Shown here in pieces: positions 1 through 10,640 of a stretch of DNA of 64,000 nt. Position 1 is the stretch's first letter, and each line of letters opens with the position of its first letter. Both the position numbers and the translations under genes were made by a program. The notes beneath the pieces are model-generated. The model was not told the origin of the DNA. It saw only the letters and a list, made by a program, of their open reading frames with translations, and did not search any database. Source of the DNA: Amphimedon queenslandica (Eukaryota; Porifera; Demospongiae; Haplosclerida; Niphatidae); NCBI RefSeq assembly GCF_000090795.2, contig NW_003546339.1, forward strand, positions 169,513-233,512, in the 5' to 3' direction.

Positions 1-780
1 CATGCATAATATTAAACAAAAGATATTAAAGTTACAACTGTATTTTAAAATGAGCACACTACTGGTAGTAAAGTCACACTTCCAAAGATGGCAGCATCAT
101 GGGATGATATTCTAAAGCATCAAAAAAAGAAATCAATAATTTGTTATACATATACATGTACAAACACAGGTCAATGCTACACAATTTTATGTATACACAA
201 TTGATGTATTGATGTACATGTACAATGTATACTTACCGTATAGGTAATTGCCATTAGGATTCCAACTATTAAAGTACAAACTGTAAAGCACAGCGGACAG
301 AGCTGGGAATGGAAAGATATCGGCAGATGCGACTATCTCCTGTTAATCACTTAATGTGTATGATTATTGTTATCAATTAATGTGAGAACATACCTGAATT
401 AATGTCAGGAAATTTGCATTTTCCTTAATTCGATGTATCTCTGAGAGAGGAGAAAACGAGGAGGGCAACCAAATCAAACAAAAAGTAAAATAAAAAGAAT
501 AAAATGCATGTACATACACATAATTGGTACACGTAAATGTACATTACTAAACTACATGTATATTACCTTGGTACAGCATTTCTTTCTAAAAATTAGTTTT
601 CAAAGTAATGATGACCACACTCGGACCTAATGATGTCACATGCATTATATCATGAAAATTCCCCCCTTTAGTGAATATGTTATTAGTGACGGACTCTTTT
701 AATTAGTAAATAGGACACAAGACTCCTTGTTACCTTGAGCAACTGGTGAATGTGGATGAGTTGGAGGAGCAGGTTAAGAA
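1..780. other. AT-rich spacer, no gene seen
   Basis: No convincing coding signal on either strand. The stretch is AT-rich with many ATGTACATG/GTACATGTA words, a composition that recurs in all spacers of this window. Confidence 0.5.
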
Positions 781-784
781 TAAC

Positions 785-1293
785 TTACTATATTTATAAA
801 TGAGCTTCAACAGCAACAATTTTTTATTGTAATAAAGGATGTTTCGGCACGAGAGCATTCTTCAGTCTACACAGAGAGATTACCAGAAACACACTGACAC
901 ACGTGTCACTAACTGTAACGAATAATAATAAGTTAATTATTTATCTGGTTTTGAAAGGCAAGGTAGCGATATGTCACTTAAATGGAGACCACAGTCCAGA
1001 TTCATGGTGTTTCTGGTCTGGATTCACGTAGCCTCCATAACTCTTCTCCAGTAAAACTTCTGATGATCCAATGCCTTAGCCTTATTCCAATCAATGTTAT
1101 GGTCTTCTGTGGGTACATGTACAGCAATGCCATTCTTGTCATCAAACCTCTTTACTGCTTCCTTATGGTCCAAAACCCTTTTCTTCATTGCCCTGCCCGT
1201 CTCTCCCACATAAACTTTGTCACAATCAGAGTACGGTAACTCATACACCACACCTGCCCTGAACATTTTCCTTGAAGCCAAGGATAGACTCAA
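785..1293 (-). mobile_element. Penelope-like element, 3' end (GIY-YIG endonuclease)
   Basis: Seen: the minus strand encodes a GIY-YIG-type nuclease segment, with GVVYELPYSDCDKVYVGETG near the start and NGIAVHV plus IDWNKAKAL further on, then a Trp/Arg-rich helix. The reading continues past the next stop into NLDCGLHLS, a typical C-terminal end of this family. Below it (about 835-870) the strand has the alternation of a short hairpin and A-rich tail that often follows these genes. Known: Penelope-like retroelements carry a reverse transcriptase followed by a C-terminal GIY-YIG endonuclease that nicks the target site. Here only the endonuclease end survives; no reverse transcriptase is visible upstream (1300-2600), so the copy is 5'-truncated. 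One in-frame stop lies within the otherwise conserved C-terminus, so it is a dead copy. Confidence 0.82.
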
Positions 1294-1299
1294 ATATTT

Positions 1300-2635
1300 C
1301 TAATAAAACAGTAACAAAAACAAGAGCATCTACACATGAAAGTTATGCAACGTAGCAAAAAGTAATTACTTTATTGTTGGCAGTTGACACTGTCAAAGAA
1401 AATTCTTAATTTTTAAAATTTTTCTGACGCATGTACATGTATGTACATACACGTAAATGTAATGTGCCTCCAAATGTTTCTGTGTTGCGTGACAAGTTTT
1501 AGCTAATACCTAAATTCCAAGCAAAATTGCCAATTTCGAAATTGCAACAGAGGACATGTACCAAAGTCTTTTACCTGAAAGGTAGGAAGAAAATTTTCCA
1601 TGTTTTGGATACATATGCATGCATTTGTTTTGAAGAAAGTTTGAACTGATTCCATTCCATTTTCAAATTTTTACAATTTTTTATTTGCTAAAATAATTTG
1701 TACCAAAGCCTTCAGCATATGGTCTTCAGCAAAATTTGACAAAAAAGGCTGGGAGAGAATCTCCATCTTTTTAATTTTTGTACTGTATATGTGTAAACCT
1801 AAATGACTCTATCAGTTGTCACTACCAATGATTAAATGCACAATGGTGGTCCTAGCTTGTTCAATTTTTTCTTACAGTAAGTATAGATAATAGAATATTT
1901 GAGAATATGTACCATACCTTTTCTGTCTCATATTACTGATATACATAGACCTCAAAGGTATTGTATACATATTACTTATTGTGTGTGCACACATTTGTGA
2001 TAAACTACATATGCTTTACTTACTCCAGTACGTACAGTATCAAGTTCTGAGGTGCTATCAACTCTTCTCAACGCCTTAGCACAAGGAGAAATTTGTGAGA
2101 GACAAAGCAAACGCGACAGAACACGAAAACATCAGGCGCAGATAGGTTAACAAGTTAGTTACCAAGACGAAAAATTAAAATTGACCATCTAGGCGGAGTT
2201 GGGTGTTGTACTTTAGTCTTTAGCTAGCTGTGAGTGAGTGTGCTGCTGTCTTCTCAGAATTTCTTGTCAGACACTCAATTTGGTTTTTCCAAGTGTTCAA
2301 CTTCTGCTCCAATGTCTGTCTGTCATAATCTTCTATAGATCACTCAATTCCATTAGGTGGTCTATTCTTGCATATCAGTAAGGCACTCGATCATGGATTG
2401 CATTGTTCCATTCAGTTAATCACAACTGTCTTCTAGAGAAGGAAATGAAACTTGATCTTTCTCTCCCAATGCTATCCCTGTAATCGTCAACAATTTGTTC
2501 ACGTCGGCCAGTTTCACTCTTTCTGCACCAGTTAGCTACATCCAAAGTCCCTATTTCTAATTGTATATTATTCGTGTGAATGTAATAGTTTAGTGTGAAT
2601 ATTAATTTTTATGAATGGCATACATCCATATCATT
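1300..2635. other. Spacer, no gene seen
   Basis: AT-rich DNA with ATGTACATG-type words and no recognisable protein segment. A slightly GC-richer stretch at about 2040-2560 has no reading frame I can defend. Confidence 0.45.
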
Positions 2636-2920
2636 CTGATCTCTCTCTCCTGATTCCAAAACCTTCCTGTATGCAGATGACATTCTCCTCATCCAACCTG
2701 TATCCTCTTCTGCTCACTGTTCCAAGTTCCAGAGAGATATCAATCTACACCAGGACTGGATCTCTCAGAATCAATTTTCCCTGATCTGCTCAAAATGAAA
2801 ATTACATTATTTCGTCCCACAAACTCCAATCTGCATTTTGATGATTTTTCCCCTCTTCAACTCAATTCAAGCCAAGTTGAAAGAGTCTACATTCAAATAC
2901 CTTGTCGTGTACTTGTGGTT
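2636..2920 (+). mobile_element. LINE reverse transcriptase fragment (part 1)
   Basis: Seen: reading forward from about 2650 gives the reverse-transcriptase active-site box FLYADDILL, followed by HQDWISQNQFSLI and, near 2900, a K-Y-L type turn. These are the catalytic YxDD motif and the segments after it in non-LTR (LINE) reverse transcriptases. Several frame breaks are present. The reading stops abruptly near 2920 and resumes at about 4906 with only a few residues missing, so a ~1.98 kb insertion splits this LINE. No endonuclease domain or 5' part is visible upstream. The clade cannot be settled by eye; CR1/Jockey-like and L2-like are both possible. Confidence 0.78.
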
Positions 2921-2953
2921 AAGATCAAAGCTTTTTTGGTGTATTATATGATA

Positions 2954-3143
2954 AAGAGTGTTGTGGGTTCTTCCACTGTACTCTATGAACTATAGAGAAC
3001 TTACTATTGCCCATTGAAGCAATAGAGAAGACTATGACCCAGTGTAGTAAGAGTGTTGTGGGTTCTTCCACTTTACTCTATGAACTATAGAGAACTTACT
3101 ATTGCCCATTGAAGCAATAGAGAAGACTATGACCCAGTGCAGT
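2954..3143. repeat. Two tandem copies of a 95 bp unit
   Basis: The 95 bp unit beginning AAGAGTGTTGTGGGTTC occurs at 2954-3048 and again at 3049-3143 with only two or three differences (for example CTGTACTC versus CTTTACTC). The near identity means the duplication is recent. It lies at the left edge of the insertion that splits the LINE. Confidence 0.9.
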
Positions 3144-3379
3144 AAGTGATGTAGAGCATGGTTGTGGTTGGCAGGAAGAATGCTTTGATCTCATCCCTCA
3201 GGACCTCTTACATAAACATGCACAAAACGGGAAAAAAGCTAAAATGTTTAATGACTTAACTAGAGTATCAGCCATAATTGAATAATGCAATAAGCACAGG
3301 GTAGATAAGTAGTTAGTTCTCAATCTACATTTCACAATCGTCACTTGGGATAAAAGTTAATCACACAATTACTCAACTG

Positions 3380-4763
3380 TCATGAAAATACAGCCCCTTC
3401 GTTTCTTGGCTTCTCATTTTGCTTTCCTTCACCCCCTTCTTGATCCTTTTTTATCTCACTTTTCACAATATCTAAGTCAGCAGAGCCAAGGATTCCTGTC
3501 ACACAACGTTGTTGCTCAGTTGTAACTCGTTCATACTGTCTTAAAGCAATAAGAGGTCGGTGGCCTGACTTCTCTTGAATAATCTTCTCTGACACACCAG
3601 ATTGGAAGGGACAAGTTATAGAAGTAGCACACAATGAATGATTAGTAAAGCGTGTACTGGTTCCAGCATTCTCCGACATACCTGGAAGCATTGCTTTTAA
3701 AGTGTTCATACCTACAGGAATGTTGATGTACCAGGATGTTGCTCTATCAGCTGGGAGATCTTTCTGTGGCCTTAATTTGAATGCCTTTGGGTTTTCTGGA
3801 ATCTTGCTCAAATAGAAATCGATCATTTTTACTAAGCATTTCTAAAATCCTACAATTGCATGGACTATCACTCTCTTGTTCTTCATGTTTATGTCTATAA
3901 AACGATGCAAGTTATTTTTAGATATCAGCTCGGTGTATTGATAATATGAGTCCTCATTGTAGACCTCCACATAAGTGGGATAGCGACAGAACTGTTCCGG
4001 TTTCAGATCATACTTCTCTTGCACACCTCAGAGGCATAAATGTAGGCCAATGTAGGAAAACACCATATTCTGTAATGATTTTGGAGACTCAAAGGAATTA
4101 TACCCTTGTCCCACGGTAATCCTTCATCTTCAATAGATGTGACAGGAGTAGAACGCTTGAAATCACCAACACCTTTGGTGTTAAGTGTGCTACAAATACT
4201 ATCTTAAATTTTGTGGAGCTTTACAAATTGAGTGTCGGCTTTATCCAAAAAGTTCAACTTGACTCCATTGAATCAACAGACGTGATATATGCCACAGAGA
4301 GGGACATACAATGAGGATGGTGGATAGTGCTCGCCTGACTTTTGACGCGTTTCCATGACAAAGAGACACAACCATTTACACATATCGTCAACATTGCTGG
4401 ATGAAAGAACATTGGAGGAACAGGGTCATCAGGTAAGCATGAATTACGAGACATAGACCAGTCATTTAAGTTTTGTGCCGCCCATGTATTGTTTATCTTA
4501 GTGTTCAAAGGCACAACTCCTGAGGCAACTTCTAACTCGTCATCTTCAACAACAGTGAACCTTTCCTCTGATTTCTTCTTACTTAAAGACAAAGAAACTC
4601 TTCTTCGATTGAGGTAGATTTTCACTGCTACTGGTAGCCTTCTCACACAACACTTTTCTCTCTGACATGAAATAAAGGCCTGGCAGTTTCTACTGTGCTT
4701 GCTCAGTATACAACAAATCAATTTAAGCATGGGTCCTTTATGCACTATTGGATTTATCCGCAC
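3380..4763 (-). pseudogene. Crypton-type (DUF3504/ZMYM-QRICH1-like) tyrosine recombinase, decayed
   Basis: Seen: the C-terminal piece (3380-3826) has FYLSKIP, then WYINIPVGMNTL, RFTNHSL, GVSEKIIQEKSGHR and LRQYERVT. This is the order of the tyrosine-recombinase boxes (H-x-x-R, G-H-R, then the nucleophilic Tyr in RQY). The Arg of H-x-x-R is Cys here (HSLC). The upstream piece (4254-4763) has TKINNTWAAQNLNDW, matching the family's N-terminal DNA-binding segment; a different frame of 4280-4400 reads KWLCLFVMETR. Known: Crypton DNA transposons encode a single tyrosine recombinase and gave rise to the DUF3504 domains of ZMYM2-4 and QRICH1. Several frameshifts and a lost catalytic Arg show that it is dead. 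It sits inside the LINE interruption (about 2921-4905), which fits a ~2 kb Crypton insertion. Confidence 0.75.
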
Positions 4764-4790
4764 TCGCTTCCGGTCTCGTTGCTAAGAAAA

Positions 4791-4817
4791 GAGCACTCGG
4801 CCTTCGGCCTCGTGCTC
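4791..4817. repeat. Short GC-rich hairpin (GGCC-TTC-GGCC core)
   Basis: GAGCAC and GTGCTC form a 6 bp outer stem, and GGCC/GGCC a 4 bp inner stem with a TTC loop. It is conspicuously GC-rich against its surroundings and has the same architecture as hairpins at 5544-5584 and 18590-18630. Confidence 0.7.
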
Positions 4818-4905
4818 TATTTTTAACACCTCGCCCACAAGCTCGAGCAGATAAATCTAATAGAGCACTCAAACCTATGCTTTAACTAATACTTAGACAA
4901 CTTTT

Positions 4906-5460
4906 ATCACTGCCCTCCTGGAACCTACATATTCACACAATGACTCTCACAATCATGAAGAAGGCTAGAAAAGTCCTCAGTCTATCATTGAGGAATTTCT
5001 ACCACCATTCTTCCACGTCCACACTCATTAAACTTAACACCACCATAGTTTGTCCAATCTTAGAATATGCCTGTATTGTTTGGGACCCTTCTTCACCCTC
5101 TGTAGCATCCTTTCTTAATTGAGTCAGTCCATATAACACTTCGCCTTTGCTTACCCTTTAAATTCTGGTCTTCACCTCACCTTGTCCATTTAACCTTCAT
5201 TCTAAAAGGTACCACCGAACAAAATCCTCTAATCCTTGCTCCCCCTTTCCATTCAAACAATAAGGGCAACCTCTCACTTATTGTTTGTAAATCTTCCTCT
5301 CTCCACCACTCTTTCTTCCCTTCTGCGATAAAGTGGAACTCTCTTCATCTTCAGTCAAATTCTCTTCCTATCTCTCCTGTATGACACAGTATATTCATTG
5401 TAATTAATAACTTCATTAATGATGTACTATTTCTTTATTTATATTCCCTATTAGAAAGTG
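4906..5460 (+). mobile_element. LINE reverse transcriptase fragment (part 2, 3' end)
   Basis: Seen: the reading resumes at about 4910 with SWNLHIHTMTLTIMKKARKV, then STLIKLNTTIVCPILEYACI and VWDPSSPSV. This is the thumb/C-terminal part of LINE reverse transcriptases, the usual I-R-P-x-L-E-Y-A-x-x-V-W-x-P block. A further broken frame to about 5390 matches the C-terminal tail of such proteins. It belongs to the same copy as 2636-2920. There is no clear poly-A or short-repeat tail; the 3' end is put near 5460 by loss of coding-like sequence. Confidence 0.75.
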
Positions 5461-5543
5461 TGCTATTTTTATTTTCTCATTAATGAGATTCACAGACAAG
5501 ATGTATCATACATAACATGCCGATCCACCTTGTGTATTTTAAA

Positions 5544-5584
5544 TTGATATCACCCTTGGGCCTTCAGCCATAGGGTGATATCAA
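5544..5584. repeat. Hairpin with GGGC-CTTC-AGCC core
   Basis: TTGATATCACCCT (5544-5556) pairs with AGGGTGATATCAA (5572-5584), a perfect 13 bp stem around a GGGCCTTCAGCC core. Looser pairing extends outward to about 5495 and 5640, so it may be the centre of a larger fold-back element. Confidence 0.75.
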
Positions 5585-5649
5585 TTCAAAGTATCCTCTG
5601 TCTCGGGATATCGACTCCCATATCGTCTTGTTATATGTAACACATTTAT

Positions 5650-7910
5650 ATAATAGGTGCCAGTCAATGTTCTAGAAATATTATCTCCTGAGTCCTCATA
5701 GGAGTATTATGAAACCTTAATCTCAGACTACCATTGTTGCCTATGATTTTTTGCTAACCTCCTCCATAAGTCTAGCTGAATCCATAACCAGACCCCATCC
5801 TAGTCAGCAGACATACTGTAAACCAGACATTCTACCAAGACTAATAATATTAGACAAGAGTGTTCTACAGTGCGAGAATATATGTCTAAATGTCAAGTGT
5901 ACAGCCATGCATCTTTTGACAGTTTCTAGAGCTTCAATTTTTGCTCACATATCTTTTGGTATTGGACTATTCATGCTGTGCAAGTGAACTTTCAGTAAGT
6001 GTTAGGTGGAACTATAAGTAGTCATAATTATTTTAAAATTTAAAGTTTTAAAAATCTCTTTTACATAAAAAATCATGCTACCTATTATTTTGTTCACAAC
6101 ACAGAAACTTACTATTATTGTACAGATATATAGAAGTAATGTGCATATCACACAATCATGTTTCTAGTGATCCCTATGATGACATTATATACACCAGTTA
6201 GAACGCAAAACAATGATTTATCCTAAAATTAAAGTTGTAAAACTATAGTCACAGAAATTTTGGTAGCATGCTTATTTGTGTTGTTTTTGTACTCATTTTA
6301 AATCTACAAACTATAATGGCCTATTCTCTCATGATGCATGTAGTAAAATGTACCTCAATAAGGTAGATTGTGGGTATAAAATCAATCCAGGTTGCTAAGT
6401 ATACTGTGCAGCATGGGTAGCTATCATCTACAATGGATGTTGATATTCATGCTGCATGAAAAAAATGAAGCAAATCCCCAAGCAGCAATAGATATTTGTA
6501 CGTGACCAGGCTGAGAATATATCGCTGGGTAAAGACTTGTACTTTGTCACTGCTGACAGCACTATAAAAATACATACATACATACAAACTGCATACACGA
6601 TGATTTATTGGCAAGAGTAATAATATTTGAAAAATTTGCCCGTGAAAAGTTAATGGGCAAATTTTACATGGTGACAAATGCCATAAAACATGCTGAAATT
6701 AAAAAAACGGTGGATTTATTTTGACAATTTCATATACAACCGCTAAATACCAATATTAGTTCCTCACCAAGAAATCATTTTGGTACAATACTATACATGC
6801 AGTTCATGCATTGTAATCTATCGTATTTTTGACATGTAAACACTAATGACAATACACTTCCATAAAATAAATTCTGTACACCAATTAGAGTGTGCATGCT
6901 CCATATGATGTCACTCAACCTACAACTCCACATCTCATTTGAGACTAATAAGGCATATCTGGCACATTAACATACATGGTATGTACATGTACACATTGCA
7001 GTACTTGTGTACAAGTGCTTGAATATTCTGAATATTCTTCTGATCCTTGGGTGTTACACAAACTCTCAAAGTATTACCTGGTTCATTCTCAGTACAATGA
7101 CCTACATGAGTAAGTAAATGTAAATGTTGGCAATATGCATGCAAAATGTTAGAAAAAAATTAATCACAAGTCGATTTTGTTTTAACTTATTTATTGGTAA
7201 CTTATTGATCCTAGATTGTCAGCTAATGTACCAGGCCCACAATTAGCTACATGTATGTACATGTAGTTTATCTCTCATATAAGCTGAATGCAGTTAAATG
7301 TTTACTAAAGTAATTTATATAATTATTCCACTTCGCTTATAATTTCAGTAACCATTGGAAAGCATGTATGCATGGCAAAAAGGCCCAATAAAACTAAATC
7401 TAATTTATAATACATAATAAGCAAAATATAAGTGGAGAGTCCAAAATTGTTACCTGATAAATAAATGGAATTATAACAAAAAATAAGTCTGTTAATTGTA
7501 TGATACCAAAAACACTGCATTTACAAAGAGTATTGATAGTGGAAATACCTGGGTATAATCGTTAAGAATATATATTGGCAGGCTAATTAGTATCTATCAA
7601 TATGACAACTGACAATGACACAAGGCTCCAAAAGTATAACAGCAATATAAAACAATCCAATTAGAAATTATAAAGAAATCATATTAAACTAGAGTCCTTT
7701 CATTGTGTCAGTCTCAACAAGTATAAAGTATCAGCCATATGCCTAGAAAGATATGTACATTAAATTCAAATTAGCTAATAATTTTTCTTAGCTTTTTCAG
7801 TATACCAACGCGTTGGAAATTGAAAAATATACTTTTTAGGAGCCCATTAAAAGGCCTTTTCATGGTTCCGGACCATGTATCTCACAAAAGGAAAATGTGC
7901 TTATGCTATG
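5650..7910. other. AT-rich spacer, no gene seen
   Basis: No reading frame here resembles a known family. The short open frames are low-complexity chance frames. Repeated words such as TTTGCCAAA/GGCAAATTT near 6600-6740 recur near 24780-24990 and 30000-30330, suggesting a diffuse AT-rich MITE family whose ends I could not fix. Confidence 0.4.
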
Positions 7911-7914
7911 AAGA

Positions 7915-8540
7915 AAGGGATTTGAAATTTGCCACCTCAAACCGTAAGTGTCGACCCCAAGAGAATTAATTATATGCCAATCATACCAAACAAATCCCCA
8001 GGAAAGTGCTCCCAATAATTACATGCGCACCATGCGCCCAGTTGTTACAAAAAAATGTAGCCCCGTATACGGAGTCCAAAATTGCAATGTGGGCTTTGTA
8101 ATATTCCATTGCTTGCACTCCTGTCAATATTATCCTCAATAGTACTGTTCATGACAACCCCCTGATTGCCGCTTCTCTTTGGCCACTAATTATCGCGTGA
8201 TGCGTCTATGTTACAGTGGCCCCAGAACTCAATAATACTGCCGTATTCAATAATGATACCGAAAAGGGATTTAATGGTTTAATTCCTTTTGGTGGCCACA
8301 CTGCTCCAATTTCTATTGCAGGTGCTAAACTACTGTGAAAGAAAGCCCAAAAGAATGACAAGAATAAACAAACTTTTGACACAATAAATAAAATCATTTC
8401 AAACTTTAATCCACGCCGCACCAACTGTGTATAGCAGCCATCTACGGATCCTTCTCTTATGATATCTCTTCACCAACCCACCATTGTCCCGACTACCACC
8501 AATAAACCAAATATCAAAATATTGCAAATGACAATATAAT
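7915..8540 (-). pseudogene. cox3: NUMT: nuclear copy of mitochondrial cytochrome c oxidase subunit III
   Basis: Seen: the minus strand reads [46 protein letters not shown] and [15 protein letters not shown], then a THHAIISGQREAAI segment and VLLRIILTGVQAMEYY. These are unmistakable COX3 transmembrane and loop segments in the correct order. Known: COX3 is the third core subunit of respiratory complex IV in the inner mitochondrial membrane. Conserved Trp sites are TGA (8470-8472 in the WWRD motif, 8149-8151 in the SWTV motif), and Arg in WWRD, IIRE and GQREA is AGA. The copy therefore came from a code-4 mitochondrion and cannot be expressed in the nucleus. About 200 of the usual ~260 codons are covered; both ends are missing. 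Several stops and frame slips show it is old. AT-rich spacer lies on both sides. Confidence 0.93.
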
Positions 8541-8544
8541 TAAG

Positions 8545-9310
8545 CTTTCAACTGCTTCCCGATGTGAATTAATAGCTTTTCCTAAAAGCTGTGCGAAACT
8601 TAAAATAGCCAAATTACATCTCTATTATTAATATGCAACGTTGTCATAGCATATTGGAAAGGTTCTCCGAAAAAAAACTTTTATTTCTTCCTATGTACTG
8701 CTTTACTCACTTTATAGCTTATGTGTGTGACAATTCAATCGGCATTAATGCTACACAAATACTATGCCAAAAGGCAGGTGACTTTTGTGGCTTTATATTT
8801 TGTGGACTGGTTCGTAATTTTGTGATTCAAAGTTTACCCATATGTAGCCTTAAAGAGGACATTTCAATGACTCTATGGGTTTTGATTTACAGAAACAATG
8901 AAGAATAAAAATAGAGTGCCACGAAATACAGTATTTCTCAATTCAATTATGAAACTACAATGTACATGCATGCATAAAACAGCTATTATAGGCAAGAGAT
9001 GCACCAACATGTTAAACTGTTACCTGGAATTATGGTATTTTTTAATGCTTTTATACCTTTTTTACAATTGTCCCTTGAGTCTAACCTAGACAGTACAATA
9101 TGCGTACTTGTCACACATACACGTATATAATAGAGGTGCCTAAATCTGGAGTACCCGAATTTCGGACAAGTACATTATTGTGTTTTAAGTACTCTTGATA
9201 GCCCAAATATAGGTAATGTACCGCATATTGTTAAAATAACTGTGGCTTTACTCTAGTACATCCCACACACTTAATATTGATAGTATAATCTATAGCACTA
9301 ATAGAGCTTT
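8545..9310. other. Spacer, no gene seen
   Basis: One open frame (8633-8908, plus) is long for this composition but resembles nothing I know and has no codon-level pattern, so I do not call it. The rest is AT-rich. Confidence 0.4.
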
Positions 9311-9313
9311 GTT

Positions 9314-9740
9314 TTGATATGTAATATGTTGGGTTGTGCTTATAAGCATGTGCTATACAGATCAAAGAAAATAGGGGCATCATTAAAGGGCAACAAGCGT
9401 CCATCTAGCACTAGACATTTTTATTTCAACAGAGTCGTTTGTTTGTTGAACACACTTCCTTTTCTTGATGACTCTCCTTTAATTCTCTCAAAATATATTA
9501 TTTACAATCAATTGCGGAATCACTTTTAATCAATTTTGATGATGCTAATTTATGTACCTATCATGATGTCTGTTCTCGTCGAAATAGACATTTAATTACT
9601 AACTCTAATTATTTAATGGTTGCTGTACAAGTTGCAGCCAGCCTTCAACTGTTCTTTTACATTGTTCTATAGTTCAGGTCCTATGTTTTTATAGTTAAGA
9701 TATCCTTTATTATTTTTATTATTATTATTAACTTTCCTCC
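9314..9740 (+). mobile_element. LINE 3' end
   Basis: Seen: the forward frame gives RHFYFNRVVCLLNTLPFLD, then IIYNQLRNHF; another frame continues NFDDANLCTYHDVCS before RRNRHLIT. This is the C-terminal tail of a non-LTR reverse transcriptase ORF, with an Asn-x-Cys-Thr-x-His-x-x-Cys knuckle. It is followed at 9705-9733 by a TTATTATT-rich tail of the kind that ends many LINE 3' UTRs. Only the last ~100 codons are present, so this is a typical 5'-truncated insertion. It appears to be a different copy from the LINE at 2636-5460. Confidence 0.72.
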
Positions 9741-9744
9741 GCTG

Positions 9745-10640
9745 TACAAACAAATGGAGAAATGAAGTGGGCGTGGTCTTGAAGCAACTAAAAGAAGGGG
9801 CATGTTTTCTTTCATATCTTGCTTTCTTTTTGGAGAAGAAGCTTAAAACATAAGATAACGAAGTAGAACCTACAGAAGACATTTATGAAGTAAAGATAGT
9901 ATGTTTCTGTGTTTTCCAGCCTTTGTCTGGCAATTTGGTCAGTGGGCGTGGTCTCGAGGGTTTTCTAGTAGCATAGATATTAGAGTAAATGAAAGGGATA
10001 GGAAACTCTCTTTCCCGGAAAAGCAAGCTATCTTCCCTAGTTACATTATATGACCAGAGAAATCCGGGTATTAGTATACTCTAGCTGTTATTGTCCAGAG
10101 CCACTATGGCAGACTAGCCCCATTAGGCCTCAAATCAGCCATTGTACTAGCAAAAGTATGCTTTGCAAAGACAAGGTAATGGGTGGAAGACCCAGAATAA
10201 CTCATCTAGACTCTGTATCTGAAGTCTTTTAGTCATCACTTGTTTGAGCAGTGATTTTGATAATAATTAAGGATACCGCCCGCCTCCACACACTTGTGAT
10301 GGGAAACAATGAATCTTATTTGAGTGGCCTCATGGGCGTGGTGTAATTATTAATAAGAAAAGCAATCATTGATTTATTTTAATTTAATGAAAATGAAGTG
10401 AATGTATAGTTCTGTGTTTTACTCCAGCAATCAATACAGACACCCCTTCTCAAGGCTACATCACGGTCAGATCTGGCCTCTGAGTCATTGGAAAATGAAG
10501 TACAATAGGCTTCTGCCATGTTCTTCAGTAGACTGTAAAGTAAGAGATGGAGTTTCTGGGGCCACTTACACAGACCTTTCCACGGTAAAACCTTTCCATG
10601 GTTGAGTTCATTCAGGATACCCTAAAAGGAGAGATAAAAA
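9745..10640. other. Spacer, no gene seen
   Basis: Contains two short GTGGGCGTGGTC-like words (about 9768 and 9940) and a GGGCGTGG word near 10335, which recur elsewhere in the window (23320, 54490, 56280, 63560) next to repeats. No coding signal. Confidence 0.4.

Noticed and set aside
4770-4870. GC-rich stretch considered as a tRNA gene
   Set aside because: No T-arm GTTCRANNC or A-box/B-box; explained by the short hairpin.
8633-8908. 91-codon plus-strand open frame beside the cox3 NUMT, considered as further mitochondrial DNA
   Set aside because: No similarity to a mitochondrial protein in either code, and no tRNA-like structure nearby.
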